A stretch of DNA of 64,000 bases from Holophaga foetida DSM 6591 (GCF_000242615.2 NZ_KI912268.1:139229-203228), one strand, 5' to 3'; positions 8,153 to 16,937 are shown, counted from the first letter of the stretch. A program made the numbers and translations. Notes: a model not told the origin generated them from the letters alone.

Positions 8153-8494
8153 TCAGATCGCCTGTCCGCCGCGTTCTCCTGTGCGGATCCGAATGCAATC
8201 CTTCAGATCCTGGACAAATATCTTGCCATCGCCGACGGTGCCGCCGTTCTCCCGGGCAGTCTGGGTGATGGTGTCCACGATGATGTCCTCGAACTCGTCG
8301 TTGCAGGCGATGGTGATCTGGACCTTGGGGATCAGGTTGGGGATGATGGTCTTGCCGCGCTGGACCACGATCTCCTGCTGGCGTCCGTGGCCGCTGACGC
8401 GGTTGACGGTGATGCGTTCGATCTCGGCGGCGATGAGGGCCTCGCGGACCTCGTCCAGCTTCTCTTCCTTGATGATGGCGATGATGAGCTTCAT
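8153..8494 (-). CDS. glnK: P-II nitrogen regulatory protein, copy 2
   Basis: 113 residues, about 95% identical to the first copy. The differences are conservative (for example DIIVDTITQT versus DLIVDTIVTT, and a Gln instead of Lys near the end). The T-loop again lacks the uridylylation Tyr. It follows amtB copy 2 after 11 bases, exactly as in the first pair, so the two pairs are a tandem duplication. Near-identity of glnK alongside more divergent amtB N termini suggests strong constraint or gene conversion on glnK. Its 3' flank carries the enhancer-like dyad of the next pair. Confidence 0.94.
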   Translation of the reverse strand: MKLIIAIIKEEKLDEVREALIAAEIERITVNRVSGHGRQQEIVVQRGKTIIPNLIPKVQITIACNDEFEDIIVDTITQTARENGGTVGDGKIFVQDLKDCIRIRTGERGGQAI

Positions 8495-8505
8495 CCTGCC
8501 TCCGA

Positions 8506-9849
8506 TCAGTTGAGGTTGGCGAGGCCGTAGCCGCGCTCACCGTGGATATCATGGTCAAGGCCTGTCTTCTCGACGGTATCGGAAACCCGGAGTCCGATGG
8601 TCTTTTCGATGATGATCGCGACGAGCAGGGTCACGATGGCGCTGAAGGCGATGGTGGCGCCAACCGCAGCGATCTGGACCTTCAGCTGCTGGGCAATGCC
8701 CCAACCGGCGATCTTCTGGCCAGCCTCCGCCCACCACGTCTGCCGGATGAAGAAGACCAGGCCGATGGTGCCGATGATGCCAGCGGTGCCGTGGACGCCG
8801 AAGACATCCAGGGAATCGTCATAGCCCAGCTTGTTCTTGACCTGGATCATGGCGTAGCAGGCGAAGGTCGCCAGGACCCCAAGGCAGATGGCGCCTTTCA
8901 CCTGGACCACACCGGCGGCGGGGGTGATGGCCACCAGGCCAGCCAGGATGCCCGAGGACATGCCAAGACTGGTGGGGCGCTCATCCCGGACGCTCTCGAT
9001 CAGGACCCAGGTGAGGGCACCGGCTGCGGCGGCAACCTGGGTCACGCAGAGGGCCCGGGCGGTGTCGAGGTTGGAAGCGATGGAGGAGCCAGCGTTGAAA
9101 CCGAACCAGCCCACCCACAGGAGGCCCGCTCCGGTCAGGGACATGACTAGGTTGTTGGGGGACATGACGGCTTTGGGGTAGCCATGGCGGGCCCCGATGT
9201 AGAGAGCCAAGGTCAGGCCGCTGACGCCGGAGCAAATCTCCACCACGGTGCCACCGGCGAAGTCGATGACGCCTCTGGCCCCCATGTTGAAGAAGTAGCC
9301 GTCCGAGGCCCACATCCAGTGGCAGATGGGGGCATAGACCACGATGATCCAGACAGCGATGAAAGCCATCCAGCCCTTGAAGGTGATGCGCTCGGCCACG
9401 GCCCCGGCGATGACGGCGGGGGTGATGATGGCGAACTTGCCCTGGAACATGGCGTAGACGTACTCCGGCACATTGCTGGACATGATGGTGTGATCGATGC
9501 TGTCCAGCCAGACCAGGCCCTTGCTCCAGCCCACTAGCCCGCCGAGGGTGTTGGGTCCAAAACAGAGGGCATAGCCCACGATTGCCCAGATGACTCCCAC
9601 CACGGCCAGGGCGGCGAAGGAATGCATCATGGTCCCGAGTACGTTCTTGGTGCGGACCAGGCCGCCATAGAACATGGCCAGGCCCGGGACCATCAGGAGC
9701 ACCAAGGTTGTGGAGGTCAGCATCCAGGCCGTGGCTCCGGAATCATTGACATGGGTGGCGCTGTCATGGGCCATGGCTGGCATGGCGGCCAGGAACAACA
9801 GGGGGAGCAGGCGCAACATGCGTCTTCCAAAGCTTGGGTTCGGATTCAA
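8506..9849 (-). CDS. amtB: Ammonium transporter, copy 2
   Basis: 447 residues if translation starts at the TTG at 9849, which gives the same N-terminal layout as copy 1 (NPNPSFGRR then a signal-like hydrophobic stretch). GAGGA precedes it by four bases, and the leader just upstream resembles that of copy 1. An ATG at 9819 is the alternative. An open frame continues further upstream into the glnA 3' region, but that part is out of frame with glnA and not homologous to Amt. Pore segments GGTVVEICSGVSG, WVGWFGFNAGS and FGVHGTAGIIG are intact. It pairs with glnK copy 2 and lies downstream of glnA, beyond a terminator. Confidence 0.92.
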   Translation of the reverse strand: MNPNPSFGRRMLRLLPLLFLAAMPAMAHDSATHVNDSGATAWMLTSTTLVLLMVPGLAMFYGGLVRTKNVLGTMMHSFAALAVVGVIWAIVGYALCFGPNTLGGLVGWSKGLVWLDSIDHTIMSSNVPEYVYAMFQGKFAIITPAVIAGAVAERITFKGWMAFIAVWIIVVYAPICHWMWASDGYFFNMGARGVIDFAGGTVVEICSGVSGLTLALYIGARHGYPKAVMSPNNLVMSLTGAGLLWVGWFGFNAGSSIASNLDTARALCVTQVAAAAGALTWVLIESVRDERPTSLGMSSGILAGLVAITPAAGVVQVKGAICLGVLATFACYAMIQVKNKLGYDDSLDVFGVHGTAGIIGTIGLVFFIRQTWWAEAGQKIAGWGIAQQLKVQIAAVGATIAFSAIVTLLVAIIIEKTIGLRVSDTVEKTGLDHDIHGERGYGLANLN

Positions 9850-9873
9850 AGCGTCCTCGCGGGCACGGCAAAG

Positions 9874-9894
9874 CCCACCCTCGAAAAGGGTGGG
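9874..9894 (-). promoter_or_regulatory. Leader hairpin of amtB copy 2
   Basis: A perfect 8-bp stem (9874-9881 with 9887-9894) has a 5-base loop, 25 bases before the TTG start. On the minus strand the following 'GGGCTT..GCC.TG.C.GCGAGG' segment is shared with the amtB copy 1 leader, so the two leaders are homologous. It could affect translation initiation, or be a second terminator. Confidence 0.4.
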
Positions 9895-9910
9895 GGTTGC
9901 GAACATTAAA

Positions 9911-9942
9911 GGAGGAGCCTCCGGGTTCCTGGAGGCTCCTCC
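9911..9942 (-). terminator. Rho-independent terminator of glnA
   Basis: A 12-bp perfect stem GGAGGAGCCTCC/GGAGGCTCCTCC (9911-9922 with 9931-9942) has an 8-base loop. On the minus strand TTTAATGTT follows. It lies 22 bases after the glnA stop. Confidence 0.85.
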
Positions 9943-9964
9943 GGTCAGACTTCCGTCCCTGGGC

Positions 9965-12088
9965 TTACAGGGAGAACAGCAGTTCCTCGTAGGAGGGGAA
10001 GGGCCATGCGTCGCGGGCCACCAGCATCTCCAGCTTGTCGCCCTTCTCTCGCACGACGCCCATCTGGGCGAAGACCTTGTCGCGGTAGGCCTTGGCCTGG
10101 GCGTGGGCATCCTCGATGCCCTGGGCTTCGGCCAACGCCTTCTCCAGCTTCTCGGTCTCGTCGCAGAGTTCGGCGAGGATCTCGGCGATCTTCTTGGCGC
10201 GCTTCTCCTGGGGAGAGGACACGGCTCCGATGCTGGCCAGGGCGGCAGCGGCACCGGCCAGACCGGCGGCGAAGTCAGAGGCGGCGGGGAAGATGGAGCG
10301 CTTGGCCATCTCGATCATGACGCCGGCTTCGATGTTGATCTGCTTGGAGTAGCCCTCGAAGTAGATGTGGGTGCGGCTCTCCAGCTCTTCCTTGCTGAGG
10401 ACGGCGTGGCGCTCGAAGAGTTCGACGGCCTTGGGCTTGGCGTATTCGGCCAGGGCTTCCACGGTGGTGCGGATATTGGGAAGGCCACGGCGCTCGGCCT
10501 CCTTCACCCACTCATCGGAGTAGCCGTTGCCGTTGAAGACGATGCGGCGGTGCTTGCCGTAGCTCTCCTTGATGAACTTCTGGATCTCGGCGTTCTTGTC
10601 CTTGGCCTTCTCCAGGCGGTCGGCCACCTTGGAGAGGACGTCAGCCACGATGGTATTGATGACGACGTTGGGGCCGGCGATGGACTGGGAGGAGCCCACC
10701 ATGCGGAACTCGAACTTGTTGCCGGTGAAGGCGAAGGGGCTGGTGCGGTTGCGGTCCGAGAGATCCTTGGGCAGCTTGGGCAGGGCAGTCACGCCCAGGT
10801 GCATCTTCTCGCCAGCCTTGGCAGCGTAGGTCTTGTCGTCAGCAATGGACTCCAGCAGTTCGGTGAGCTGGGAGCCCATGAAGGCGGAGATGATGGCGGG
10901 GGGAGCCTCGTTGGCGCCCAGGCGGTGATCGTTGCCCACGGAAGCGGCGGAGGCGCGCAGGAGGGTGGACCAGGTGTCCACGGCTTCCAGGACGGCGGTG
11001 GTGAAGAGCAGGAAGCGGGCATTGGTCTCGGGGTTCTCGCCGGGCTCAAGGAGGTTCTGGCCGTCATCGGTGCTCATGGACCAGTTGTTGTGCTTGCCGG
11101 AGCCGTTGACGCCCGCGAAGGGCTTCTCGTGGAGCAGGGCCACCATGCCGTGGCGGCTGGCGACGCGGCGGATGGTCTCCATGGTCAGCTGGTTGCCGTC
11201 GGTGGCCACGTTGGTGGTGGAGAAGATGGGGGCGATCTCGAACTGGTTGGGGGCCACCTCGTTGTGCTGGGTCTTGGCGTCAACGCCGACCTTCCACAAC
11301 TCGCGGTTCAGCTCGCCCATGAAGGAAAGGACGCGGTCCTTCATGGCGCCGAAGTAGTGGTCCTCCATCTCCTGGCCCTTGGCGGGCATGGAGCCGAAGA
11401 CCGTGCGACCCGTCAGGATGAGGTCAGGACGCTGCTCGTAGTAAGACTTGTCGACGAGGAAGTATTCCTGTTCGGGGCCCACGGTGGCGACGACCCGCTT
11501 GGAGCTGGTGTTGCCCAGGGCGCGGAGTACGCGCATGGCCTGCTTGTTGAGGGCGACCATCGACTTGAGGAGGGGCACCTTCTTGTCCAGGGCGTGGCCG
11601 TGGTAGCCAATGAAGGCCGTGGGAATGCAGAGGGTGACGCCGGACCCGTCTTCCTTCAGGAAGGCTGGGCTGCTGGTATCCCAGGCGGTGTAGCCCCGGG
11701 CCTCGAAGGTGGCGCGCAGGCCGCCGGAGGGGAAGCTGGAGGCGTCGGGCTCACCCTTGATGAGCTCCTTGCCGGAGAACTCCATCAGCACGCGGCCGTC
11801 CCCGGTGGGGGCAATGAAGGAGTCGTGCTTCTCGGCGGTGAGGCCGGTGAGGGGCTGGAACCAGTGGCTGTAGTGGGTGGCGCCCCGCTCCAGTGCCCAG
11901 TCGCGCATGGCGGCGGCCACGACTTCGGCCACTTCCAGGGTCAGTTCCTTCTCGCCGGCCTGGACCGCCAGGAGCTCCTTGAAGATGCTCTTGGGGAGGC
12001 GTTCCCGCATGACGGCGTTAGAGAAGGAATTGGAGCCGTAGGTGGCCATGATGGAGGCCTCTTCGGCTTTGTTGCAGCAGCAGCTCAT
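9965..12088 (-). CDS. glnN: Type III glutamine synthetase
   Basis: A 707-residue glutamine synthetase of the GSIII class, which is much longer than GSI (about 470 residues). Class features include the N-terminal THYSHWFQPLTG segment, TAFIGYHGHALD, GPEQEYFLVD, the KHNNWSMSTDDG segment and the C-terminal helical region. It condenses glutamate and ammonia with ATP in the cytoplasm. The N terminus MSCCCNK is Cys-rich and unusual. AGGAG lies nine bases before the ATG. A sigma54-type promoter and the shared dyad lie upstream, and the sigma54 activator gene ends within that region. It is followed by a strong terminator, then amtB-glnK copy 2. Confidence 0.95.
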   Translation of the reverse strand: MSCCCNKAEEASIMATYGSNSFSNAVMRERLPKSIFKELLAVQAGEKELTLEVAEVVAAAMRDWALERGATHYSHWFQPLTGLTAEKHDSFIAPTGDGRVLMEFSGKELIKGEPDASSFPSGGLRATFEARGYTAWDTSSPAFLKEDGSGVTLCIPTAFIGYHGHALDKKVPLLKSMVALNKQAMRVLRALGNTSSKRVVATVGPEQEYFLVDKSYYEQRPDLILTGRTVFGSMPAKGQEMEDHYFGAMKDRVLSFMGELNRELWKVGVDAKTQHNEVAPNQFEIAPIFSTTNVATDGNQLTMETIRRVASRHGMVALLHEKPFAGVNGSGKHNNWSMSTDDGQNLLEPGENPETNARFLLFTTAVLEAVDTWSTLLRASAASVGNDHRLGANEAPPAIISAFMGSQLTELLESIADDKTYAAKAGEKMHLGVTALPKLPKDLSDRNRTSPFAFTGNKFEFRMVGSSQSIAGPNVVINTIVADVLSKVADRLEKAKDKNAEIQKFIKESYGKHRRIVFNGNGYSDEWVKEAERRGLPNIRTTVEALAEYAKPKAVELFERHAVLSKEELESRTHIYFEGYSKQINIEAGVMIEMAKRSIFPAASDFAAGLAGAAAALASIGAVSSPQEKRAKKIAEILAELCDETEKLEKALAEAQGIEDAHAQAKAYRDKVFAQMGVVREKGDKLEMLVARDAWPFPSYEELLFSL

Positions 12089-12133
12089 GTGGGTTTTCTC
12101 CTATGGAACAGGTCCAGACAGACCCATGGGGTA

Positions 12134-12149
12134 ATCAAGAAACGGGCCA
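12134..12149 (-). promoter_or_regulatory. Sigma54-type promoter of glnA
   Basis: The minus strand reads TGGCCCGTTTCTTGAT. TGGC-C-G at -24 and TTG at -12 are correctly spaced, with A instead of C in the -12 GC. It lies 46 bases before the start codon. A dyad matching the one above amtB copy 1 begins 69 bases upstream. Confidence 0.6.
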
Positions 12150-12218
12150 GGTTGATAACTGTTTGTAAGTGTTGAAAAAAAGCTGCTCTGAATGGACTAG
12201 GGTGTGGGGACGGGCGAT

Positions 12219-12257
12219 ACAAAAATGTGGGAAATGGATGGATTCCTACTTTTTTGT
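12219..12257. promoter_or_regulatory. A/T-rich dyad upstream of the glnA promoter
   Basis: ACAAAAATGTGG (12219-12230) and CTACTTTTTTGT (12246-12257) repeat the arms seen at 8105-8144, with a 15-base spacer. The second arm covers the last codons and the stop of the sigma54 activator gene. It is the probable binding site for that activator or another NtrC-type protein. Confidence 0.65.
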
Positions 12258-13721
12258 CCGGTAGCGATGCCAGTCTATGCCGTAACGATGGACCCGGAAG
12301 CCCATCTGGCGCTCGGTGATCCCCAGGCGACGGGCCGCGGCTGCCATATTGCCGTTGGTCATTTTGAGGGCCTCCATCAGCATCTCCTTCTCCAGGCGGG
12401 AGACGGCAGCTTCCAGGGTGGAGGAGGGGGCTGTGTCCGAGCTCTCGCCGGACTGGAGGCTGGGGGGGAGGTGGTAGGAGTGGATGACGGCGTCTGAACT
12501 GAGGATCACGGCCCGTTCGATGCAGTTCTCCAGTTCCCGGACGTTGCCAGGCCAGTGGTAGCTCACGAGCAGGTCGATGGCCGGACTGGAGATCCGCCGG
12601 ATGTCCTTTCCGTGGGCGCGGGCGTGCTTCTCTGCGAAGTGGTCGGCCAGCGGGACGATGTCGCTGCGCCGGGCCCGGAGGGGGGGCAGGCAGATCGGGA
12701 AGACATTGAGGCGCCAGAAGAGATCCTCCCGGAAGGTGCCGCCCTTGATCCCCGCTTCCAGATCCCGGTTGGTGGCAGCCAGAACCCGGGCATCGGTCTT
12801 GATGGGCTTGCTGCCGCCCACCCGATCAAAGACCCGCTCCTGCAGGACCCGCAGCAGCTTGGCCTGGACCGCCAGGGGCAGTTCACCCACTTCGTCCAGG
12901 AAGATGGTGCCGCCGTCCGCCTGTTCGAAACGCCCCTTGCGGGAGGAGATGGCCCCTGTGAAGGCTCCCTTCTCATGGCCGAAGAGCTCGCTCTCGATAA
13001 TGGATTCCGGCAGGGCGGCGCAGTTGATGGCCACGAAGGGGCCTGAAGCGCGACGGCTGGAAGTGTGGATCTCCCGGGCCACCAGCTCCTTCCCGGTGCC
13101 GGATTCTCCGAGGATGAGCACGGTGGCATCCGTGGAGGCCACGCCCCCGATCAGCTGGAAGACGCCCTTCATGGCGTCGGATGAGCCGACGATGGTGGCC
13201 GATTGGGCCAGTTCCGTCTTCAGGGGATCGCGGGGCTCATGTTCCTGCAGACCCGCCATGACCTCATCCCGGACCCGCTTGCGAAGACGCATGGCATCCG
13301 CGATGAACTGCGCCACGGCCTCCAGGAGGGCGAGGTCTGCCCGGGCTCCCGTCTTGCCGCGGTGGAAGGCGGAAATCAGGCCGACTGTCGATTCGCCGAT
13401 GATGGCCGGTGCTGCCAGGAATGCCCCGCCGGATCTGGATTCCGAGGCTGACTCCCGGTTCTCGAAGACTTTTCCGAGGGGGCCGACCCCCAGGCGGACT
13501 TTGGCATTGGCGGTGAACTCTGGGTCGGTGGTGGCCTGAATCCGGAGCTCTCCGGATGCCCGGTCAAGGGTGCAGAGCGTGACCTGTTCGAGATGCGCCT
13601 CCGTCTCCAGGAGGTTCAGCAAGTCCCCGCACGCATCCTCCACCCGCGCAAACCTCGCGAGTGTCTGCGCCACCTCCAGCAGGAATTCTGGATTCGGGGG
13701 GGTTGCACTGGAATGACCCAT
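12246..13721 (-). CDS. Sigma54-dependent transcriptional activator with GAF sensor domain
   Basis: 491 residues: an N-terminal GAF-like sensor (about 15-150), then the AAA+ domain with Walker A GESGTGKE (205-212), the sigma54-contacting GAFTGA loop (252-257) and [20 protein letters not shown], then a Fis-type helix-turn-helix at the C terminus ([22 protein letters not shown]). The order is that of NifA. It uses ATP hydrolysis to open sigma54-RNA polymerase promoters. It lies between trmL (9-base gap) and glnA on the same strand. Two sigma54-like promoters with a shared upstream dyad occur in the same island, so it is likely a nitrogen-assimilation activator, possibly controlled by P-II. That link is inference. 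Confidence 0.9.
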   Translation of the reverse strand: MGHSSATPPNPEFLLEVAQTLARFARVEDACGDLLNLLETEAHLEQVTLCTLDRASGELRIQATTDPEFTANAKVRLGVGPLGKVFENRESASESRSGGAFLAAPAIIGESTVGLISAFHRGKTGARADLALLEAVAQFIADAMRLRKRVRDEVMAGLQEHEPRDPLKTELAQSATIVGSSDAMKGVFQLIGGVASTDATVLILGESGTGKELVAREIHTSSRRASGPFVAINCAALPESIIESELFGHEKGAFTGAISSRKGRFEQADGGTIFLDEVGELPLAVQAKLLRVLQERVFDRVGGSKPIKTDARVLAATNRDLEAGIKGGTFREDLFWRLNVFPICLPPLRARRSDIVPLADHFAEKHARAHGKDIRRISSPAIDLLVSYHWPGNVRELENCIERAVILSSDAVIHSYHLPPSLQSGESSDTAPSSTLEAAVSRLEKEMLMEALKMTNGNMAAAARRLGITERQMGFRVHRYGIDWHRYRTKK

Positions 13722-13730
13722 GGGCGAACT

Positions 13731-14186
13731 TTACCATGCCTTGACTTGGCGGAGAGCCTCATAGAGCAGGACTGCGGCGGCCTGGGCCTGATTCAGGCTC
13801 CGGTGGAAGTCACCCGGCATGGGGATCTTGACCTGCCGATCCCGGTTCGCGGCCAGGATTTCGTCAGGCAGTCCCTTGGTCTCGCAGCCCAGGACGATGC
13901 CATCCCCGTCTTCGAAAGCCACCTGGGTGTGGAACGTATCCCCCTTGGTGCTGGCGAACCAGAGGCGCTTTGCCGGGCAGCGGGCCAGGCAGTCTGTCCA
14001 GTTCTCATAGTGGGTGGGTGCGAGCTTCTCCCAGTAGTCCAGCCCGGCCCTTCGCAGGTAGTAGTCGGAGGTGTCGAAGCCCAGGGGATGGACGAGGTGC
14101 AGGGCGGTGTTGGTGGACACGCAGAGGCGGCCGATGCTTCCGGTGTTCTGTGGTATTTCAGGTTGGTGCAAGATGATGTGAAACAA
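13731..14186 (-). CDS. trmL: tRNA (cytidine(34)-2'-O)-methyltransferase
   Basis: 151 residues of the SPOUT fold. HIILHQPEIPQNTGSIGR opens the protein, and the knot region has GCETKGLPDEIL and a final MPGDFHRSLNQAQAAAVLLYE. These are the TrmL/YibK signatures. It methylates the wobble ribose of tRNA-Leu isoacceptors. The TTG at 14186 gives the normal family length and is preceded by GGGGG. A longer open frame upstream has no homology and would overlap the divergent HIT gene. The two start codons are only ten bases apart. It is co-directional with the sigma54 activator. Confidence 0.88.
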   Translation of the reverse strand: MFHIILHQPEIPQNTGSIGRLCVSTNTALHLVHPLGFDTSDYYLRRAGLDYWEKLAPTHYENWTDCLARCPAKRLWFASTKGDTFHTQVAFEDGDGIVLGCETKGLPDEILAANRDRQVKIPMPGDFHRSLNQAQAAAVLLYEALRQVKAW

Positions 14187-14196
14187 GGAGCCCCCG

Positions 14197-14547
14197 ATGT
14201 CCGATCCGAACTGCATCTTCTGCAAGATTGCCGCAAAGCAGATCCCTTCGACCATTGTCCACGAGGACGAGCATGTGGTCGCCTTCAAGGACATCGCTCC
14301 CCAGGCCCCCGTCCATCTGATCATCATTCCGCGCGAGCATTTTGCTGGTCTGAATGAACTCACGGAAACCAACGCTGTGGCCCTCTCACGCGTAGGGCTG
14401 GTGGCAAAATCCCTGGCGGAGCGCTTCGGGCTGGAAAAGAGCGGCTGGCGGCTGGTTGCCAACTGCGGGTCCGATGCCGGGCAAACGGTGTTCCATCTCC
14501 ATTTCCACCTCCTGGGGGGGGCGCCCATGGGGGGGCGGATGGTCTGA
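14197..14547 (+). CDS. HIT (histidine triad) family nucleotide hydrolase, HinT-like
   Basis: 116 residues. CIFCKIAAKQIPS near the N terminus carries the Zn-type Cys pair typical of HinT proteins, and the histidine triad appears as FHLHFHLLGG near residue 100. The family hydrolyses nucleoside phosphoramidates and adenylated conjugates in the cytosol. The start ATG is fixed by homology (MSDPNCIFCKI) and is preceded by AAGGAG. It is divergent from trmL. The C terminus GGRMV is as in other HinT proteins. Confidence 0.92.
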   Translation: MSDPNCIFCKIAAKQIPSTIVHEDEHVVAFKDIAPQAPVHLIIIPREHFAGLNELTETNAVALSRVGLVAKSLAERFGLEKSGWRLVANCGSDAGQTVFHLHFHLLGGAPMGGRMV

Positions 14548-14618
14548 AAGTTCATGAAATGAGCCCCGGAGAACGATGAGAATCCCTGTGGGAGGCATCC
14601 AAATATCCGGGGGGTCTG

Positions 14619-15026
14619 ATGGCGGCGGAGCTTGAAGCCAACATGGACAAAAATGGGAAAACATGCGGAGATGGTCTTGATTCAACCACCTGGGAAGGGC
14701 TCCTCTATCTGGAGACCGTTGCTGGCCCCGGTGCGGTGGCGGAACTGGTGGATGCCTTCATCCGGGATGCAGCTCCGCGGATCGCGCATCTGCGTGAAGC
14801 CCTCGCTGGGGGCGACAGGCCCCGGATAATCAAGCTCGCCCATGACCTCAAGTCCAACGCCGCCACCCTGGGGGCCAACCGTCTGAGTATGCAGGCCAGG
14901 CGGATGGAGGAATTTGCCTTGGAGCTTTCAGCTGCCGAACTGGATGCCCTGATCGGGCAGGCCGAGGAGGAGGTCGTCCTTGCGACCCGAGCCATCCAGG
15001 CCCGTCTCCAGGCCCTCCATGCGTGA
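14619..15026 (+). CDS. Hpt domain protein (histidine phosphotransfer)
   Basis: 135 residues, nearly all one Hpt four-helix domain. The phosphoacceptor motif KLAHDLKSNAATLGA (His near residue 74) is intact, followed by LSMQARRMEEFA. It relays phosphate between a receiver domain and another receiver or kinase. No histidine kinase or intact receiver gene is adjacent; the only REC-like protein in the window (35.0 kb) has lost its Asp. The ribosome-binding site is GGGGGG. The stop overlaps or abuts the next gene start, so it may be co-transcribed with nnr, although the functions are unrelated. Confidence 0.87.
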   Translation: MAAELEANMDKNGKTCGDGLDSTTWEGLLYLETVAGPGAVAELVDAFIRDAAPRIAHLREALAGGDRPRIIKLAHDLKSNAATLGANRLSMQARRMEEFALELSAAELDALIGQAEEEVVLATRAIQARLQALHA

Positions 15027-15039
15027 TAGCTTGGTGCCC

Positions 15040-16503
15040 ATGATTCCGCTGCTCCGTGCCTCCGAGATGCAGGCCCTCGAGAAGGGGGCCATCGAGGGAT
15101 GGGGGATCCCCAGCCTGGTGCTCCAGGAACACGCCGCACTCGGGGCTCTTGGGCTTCTCCCTGTGGACGAACCACTTCATGTCCTGGCTGGCCCCGGCAA
15201 CAACGGAGGCGATGCCTTGGCCCTGGCGCGCTTGGCCCGCCTGCGGGGGCAGTGGGTGGAGGTCTGGACCCTGGACGCCCACCCCGTCTGGCGAGGGGAT
15301 GCCGCCCTCCAGGCCCGGCTCTGGGAAGGGCTTGGGGGCAGCTATCGGTGTCTAGAGGCGGGGGCTGTCCAGATCTTCCGGGGCTGGGTGGTGGATGGTC
15401 TCTTCGGGCTGGGCACCCGCCTTCCATTGAGGGACCCCGCTGCGACCTTTGTGGCGGAGATGCATGCCTGGATCCAGCATCACCGGGATCGGCCGACCTT
15501 CCGGGTACTGGCCCTGGATCTGCCTACGGGGCTGGATCCCAGTTCTTCTGATGTCTCCGGGCCCGCCCTCCTGGTGGATCGCACCGCCTGTTTCGGGCAC
15601 CTCAAGGTTTGCCACGGCCTGCGACCGGCCCGAAGCTTCTGTGGGGATATCACGGTGATCCCCATCCCGCTCCCCAGGGGGCCTGAGGCGAAGCTGATGT
15701 TGATGGATCGCCCGAGCCGACCCTTTCCGGAGCGGTGGGATACCCACAAGCGGGACTTCGGCCATGTGGCGATCCGGGCAGGCGGTCGGGGCATGAGCGG
15801 CGCGGCAGTGCTGGCGGCGCTCGGTGCCCTGAGGGCCGGGGCAGGGTTGGTCACGGTGCTTGCGGATTCCGAAGTCCGCGCCGAAATCGCCTCCCAGGTG
15901 CCCGAGGCCATGGTAAGACCCTGGGAGGGCATCCTCCCCGAAGGCATCGATGTCCTGCTGGTGGGACCGGGCGGGGTCAGCGAGATTCCCGCATGGGATG
16001 GGCCGCTGGTGCTGGATGCCAGCGCCCTGAGGGAGGGCGAGGGGCCGTTCTGGATGGCCCGCCCCGAAACCGTGATCACCCCCCATCCCGGGGAGTTCGC
16101 CCGGCTCTTCGGCAAGGTGAAACCCCCCTCCCACCAGACTTCGGATCGATTGGTCCAGGCCATGGAAGTGGCTACCGGACCTGGCATCCTGGCCCTGAAG
16201 GGGGCCCAGAGCGTGGTGACGGGTGGGGGCACTCCTGAGGTATGGGTCAACCCCACGGGGCATCGGGGCCTTTCCACCGGTGGTACCGGTGATTTCCTGG
16301 CGGGGATCGTGGCGGCCAAGGTGGCTCTCTGGAAGAAGGAGGGCCAGGGTGCTGCGCACCTCAAGGAGGCTGTGGCCGAGGCCCTCTGGCTTCATGGGGC
16401 CGCTGCGGACCGCCTTGGACCTGGCCCCATGCTGGTGCGGGAGCTGGGGCCAAGCCTGTCCAGTATCCTGCGGGAGCTCAATCGGGAGGAAGGGAATGCC
16501 TGA
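15040..16503 (+). CDS. nnr: Bifunctional NAD(P)H-hydrate epimerase / ADP-dependent dehydratase
   Basis: 488 residues. The N-terminal YjeF_N epimerase domain (1-210) has the GPGNNGGDALALARL loop and DLPTGLDP. The C-terminal carbohydrate-kinase-like dehydratase (220-488) has KRDFGHVAIRAGGRGMSGAA, TPHPGEFARLF, and GGTGDFLAGIVAA with Phe where Val is usual. It repairs NADHX/NADPHX. The ATG at 15040 best matches the family N terminus (MIPLLRASEMQALEK); an in-frame ATG at 15019 is possible and would overlap the Hpt gene. The stop overlaps tsaE by eight bases. Confidence 0.92.
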   Translation: MIPLLRASEMQALEKGAIEGWGIPSLVLQEHAALGALGLLPVDEPLHVLAGPGNNGGDALALARLARLRGQWVEVWTLDAHPVWRGDAALQARLWEGLGGSYRCLEAGAVQIFRGWVVDGLFGLGTRLPLRDPAATFVAEMHAWIQHHRDRPTFRVLALDLPTGLDPSSSDVSGPALLVDRTACFGHLKVCHGLRPARSFCGDITVIPIPLPRGPEAKLMLMDRPSRPFPERWDTHKRDFGHVAIRAGGRGMSGAAVLAALGALRAGAGLVTVLADSEVRAEIASQVPEAMVRPWEGILPEGIDVLLVGPGGVSEIPAWDGPLVLDASALREGEGPFWMARPETVITPHPGEFARLFGKVKPPSHQTSDRLVQAMEVATGPGILALKGAQSVVTGGGTPEVWVNPTGHRGLSTGGTGDFLAGIVAAKVALWKKEGQGAAHLKEAVAEALWLHGAAADRLGPGPMLVRELGPSLSSILRELNREEGNA

Positions 16504-16933
16504 ACGCTTCCTTGTGGACGACCTGGAGACTGAATCCCTGGGACGGGATCTCGCGGCTCTGACACCTCCGGGGGGGACCTGGCTACTCCGGGGCGAGCTG
16601 GGGGCCGGGAAGACCACCTGGACCCGGGGCTTCCTCCAGGGCCTGGGGGGGGATCCCGATGAGGTGGCCTCGCCCACCTATGCCGTACTTCATCGCTATC
16701 CCACCCCCGGGGGCCGCCTTTTCCACCTGGATCTCTACCGGCTGGGGGCCGAAGGGGCCTGGAGCCTGGGTCTGGAGGAGGAAATCGGCAGCTCCGATTA
16801 CCTGGTGGTGGAGTGGGCCGGATCCCGGGGGCCCTGGCCCACGGAGTGGGTGGCGGAACTGACTCTGGAGGCCCAGGGCGAGGGGCGGCAGGCACGGTGG
16901 ACACTTCCTGTCCTGCCAACCATGGCACTCTGA
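16496..16933 (+). CDS. tsaE: tRNA threonylcarbamoyladenosine biosynthesis ATPase
   Basis: 145 residues. Walker A is GELGAGKTTW, followed by SPTYAVLHRY, HLDLYRL and the VVEWA segment, all standard TsaE features. TsaE is the ATPase partner of TsaB-TsaD that makes t6A37 in ANN-decoding tRNAs. It starts within the last codons of nnr after a GGAGGAAGG ribosome-binding site. The nnr-tsaE order is common in bacteria. The next gene, rmuC, starts four bases after the stop. Confidence 0.93.
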   Translation: MPERFLVDDLETESLGRDLAALTPPGGTWLLRGELGAGKTTWTRGFLQGLGGDPDEVASPTYAVLHRYPTPGGRLFHLDLYRLGAEGAWSLGLEEEIGSSDYLVVEWAGSRGPWPTEWVAELTLEAQGEGRQARWTLPVLPTMAL

Positions 16934-16937
16934 AGCC

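Noticed and set aside
8133..8558. Alternative Arg/His-rich frame over glnK copy 2
   Set aside because: Shifted reading of the conserved P-II gene; not a protein-like composition.
9850..10254. N-terminal extension of amtB copy 2
   Set aside because: It overlaps the glnA 3' coding region out of frame, is Arg/Pro-rich and passes through the glnA terminator.
9674..12175. Very long plus-strand frame opposite glnA and the amtB copy 2 5' end
   Set aside because: It is the mirror of GC-rich codon usage in a well-conserved gene; the predicted residues are low-complexity Gly/Val/His and match no family.
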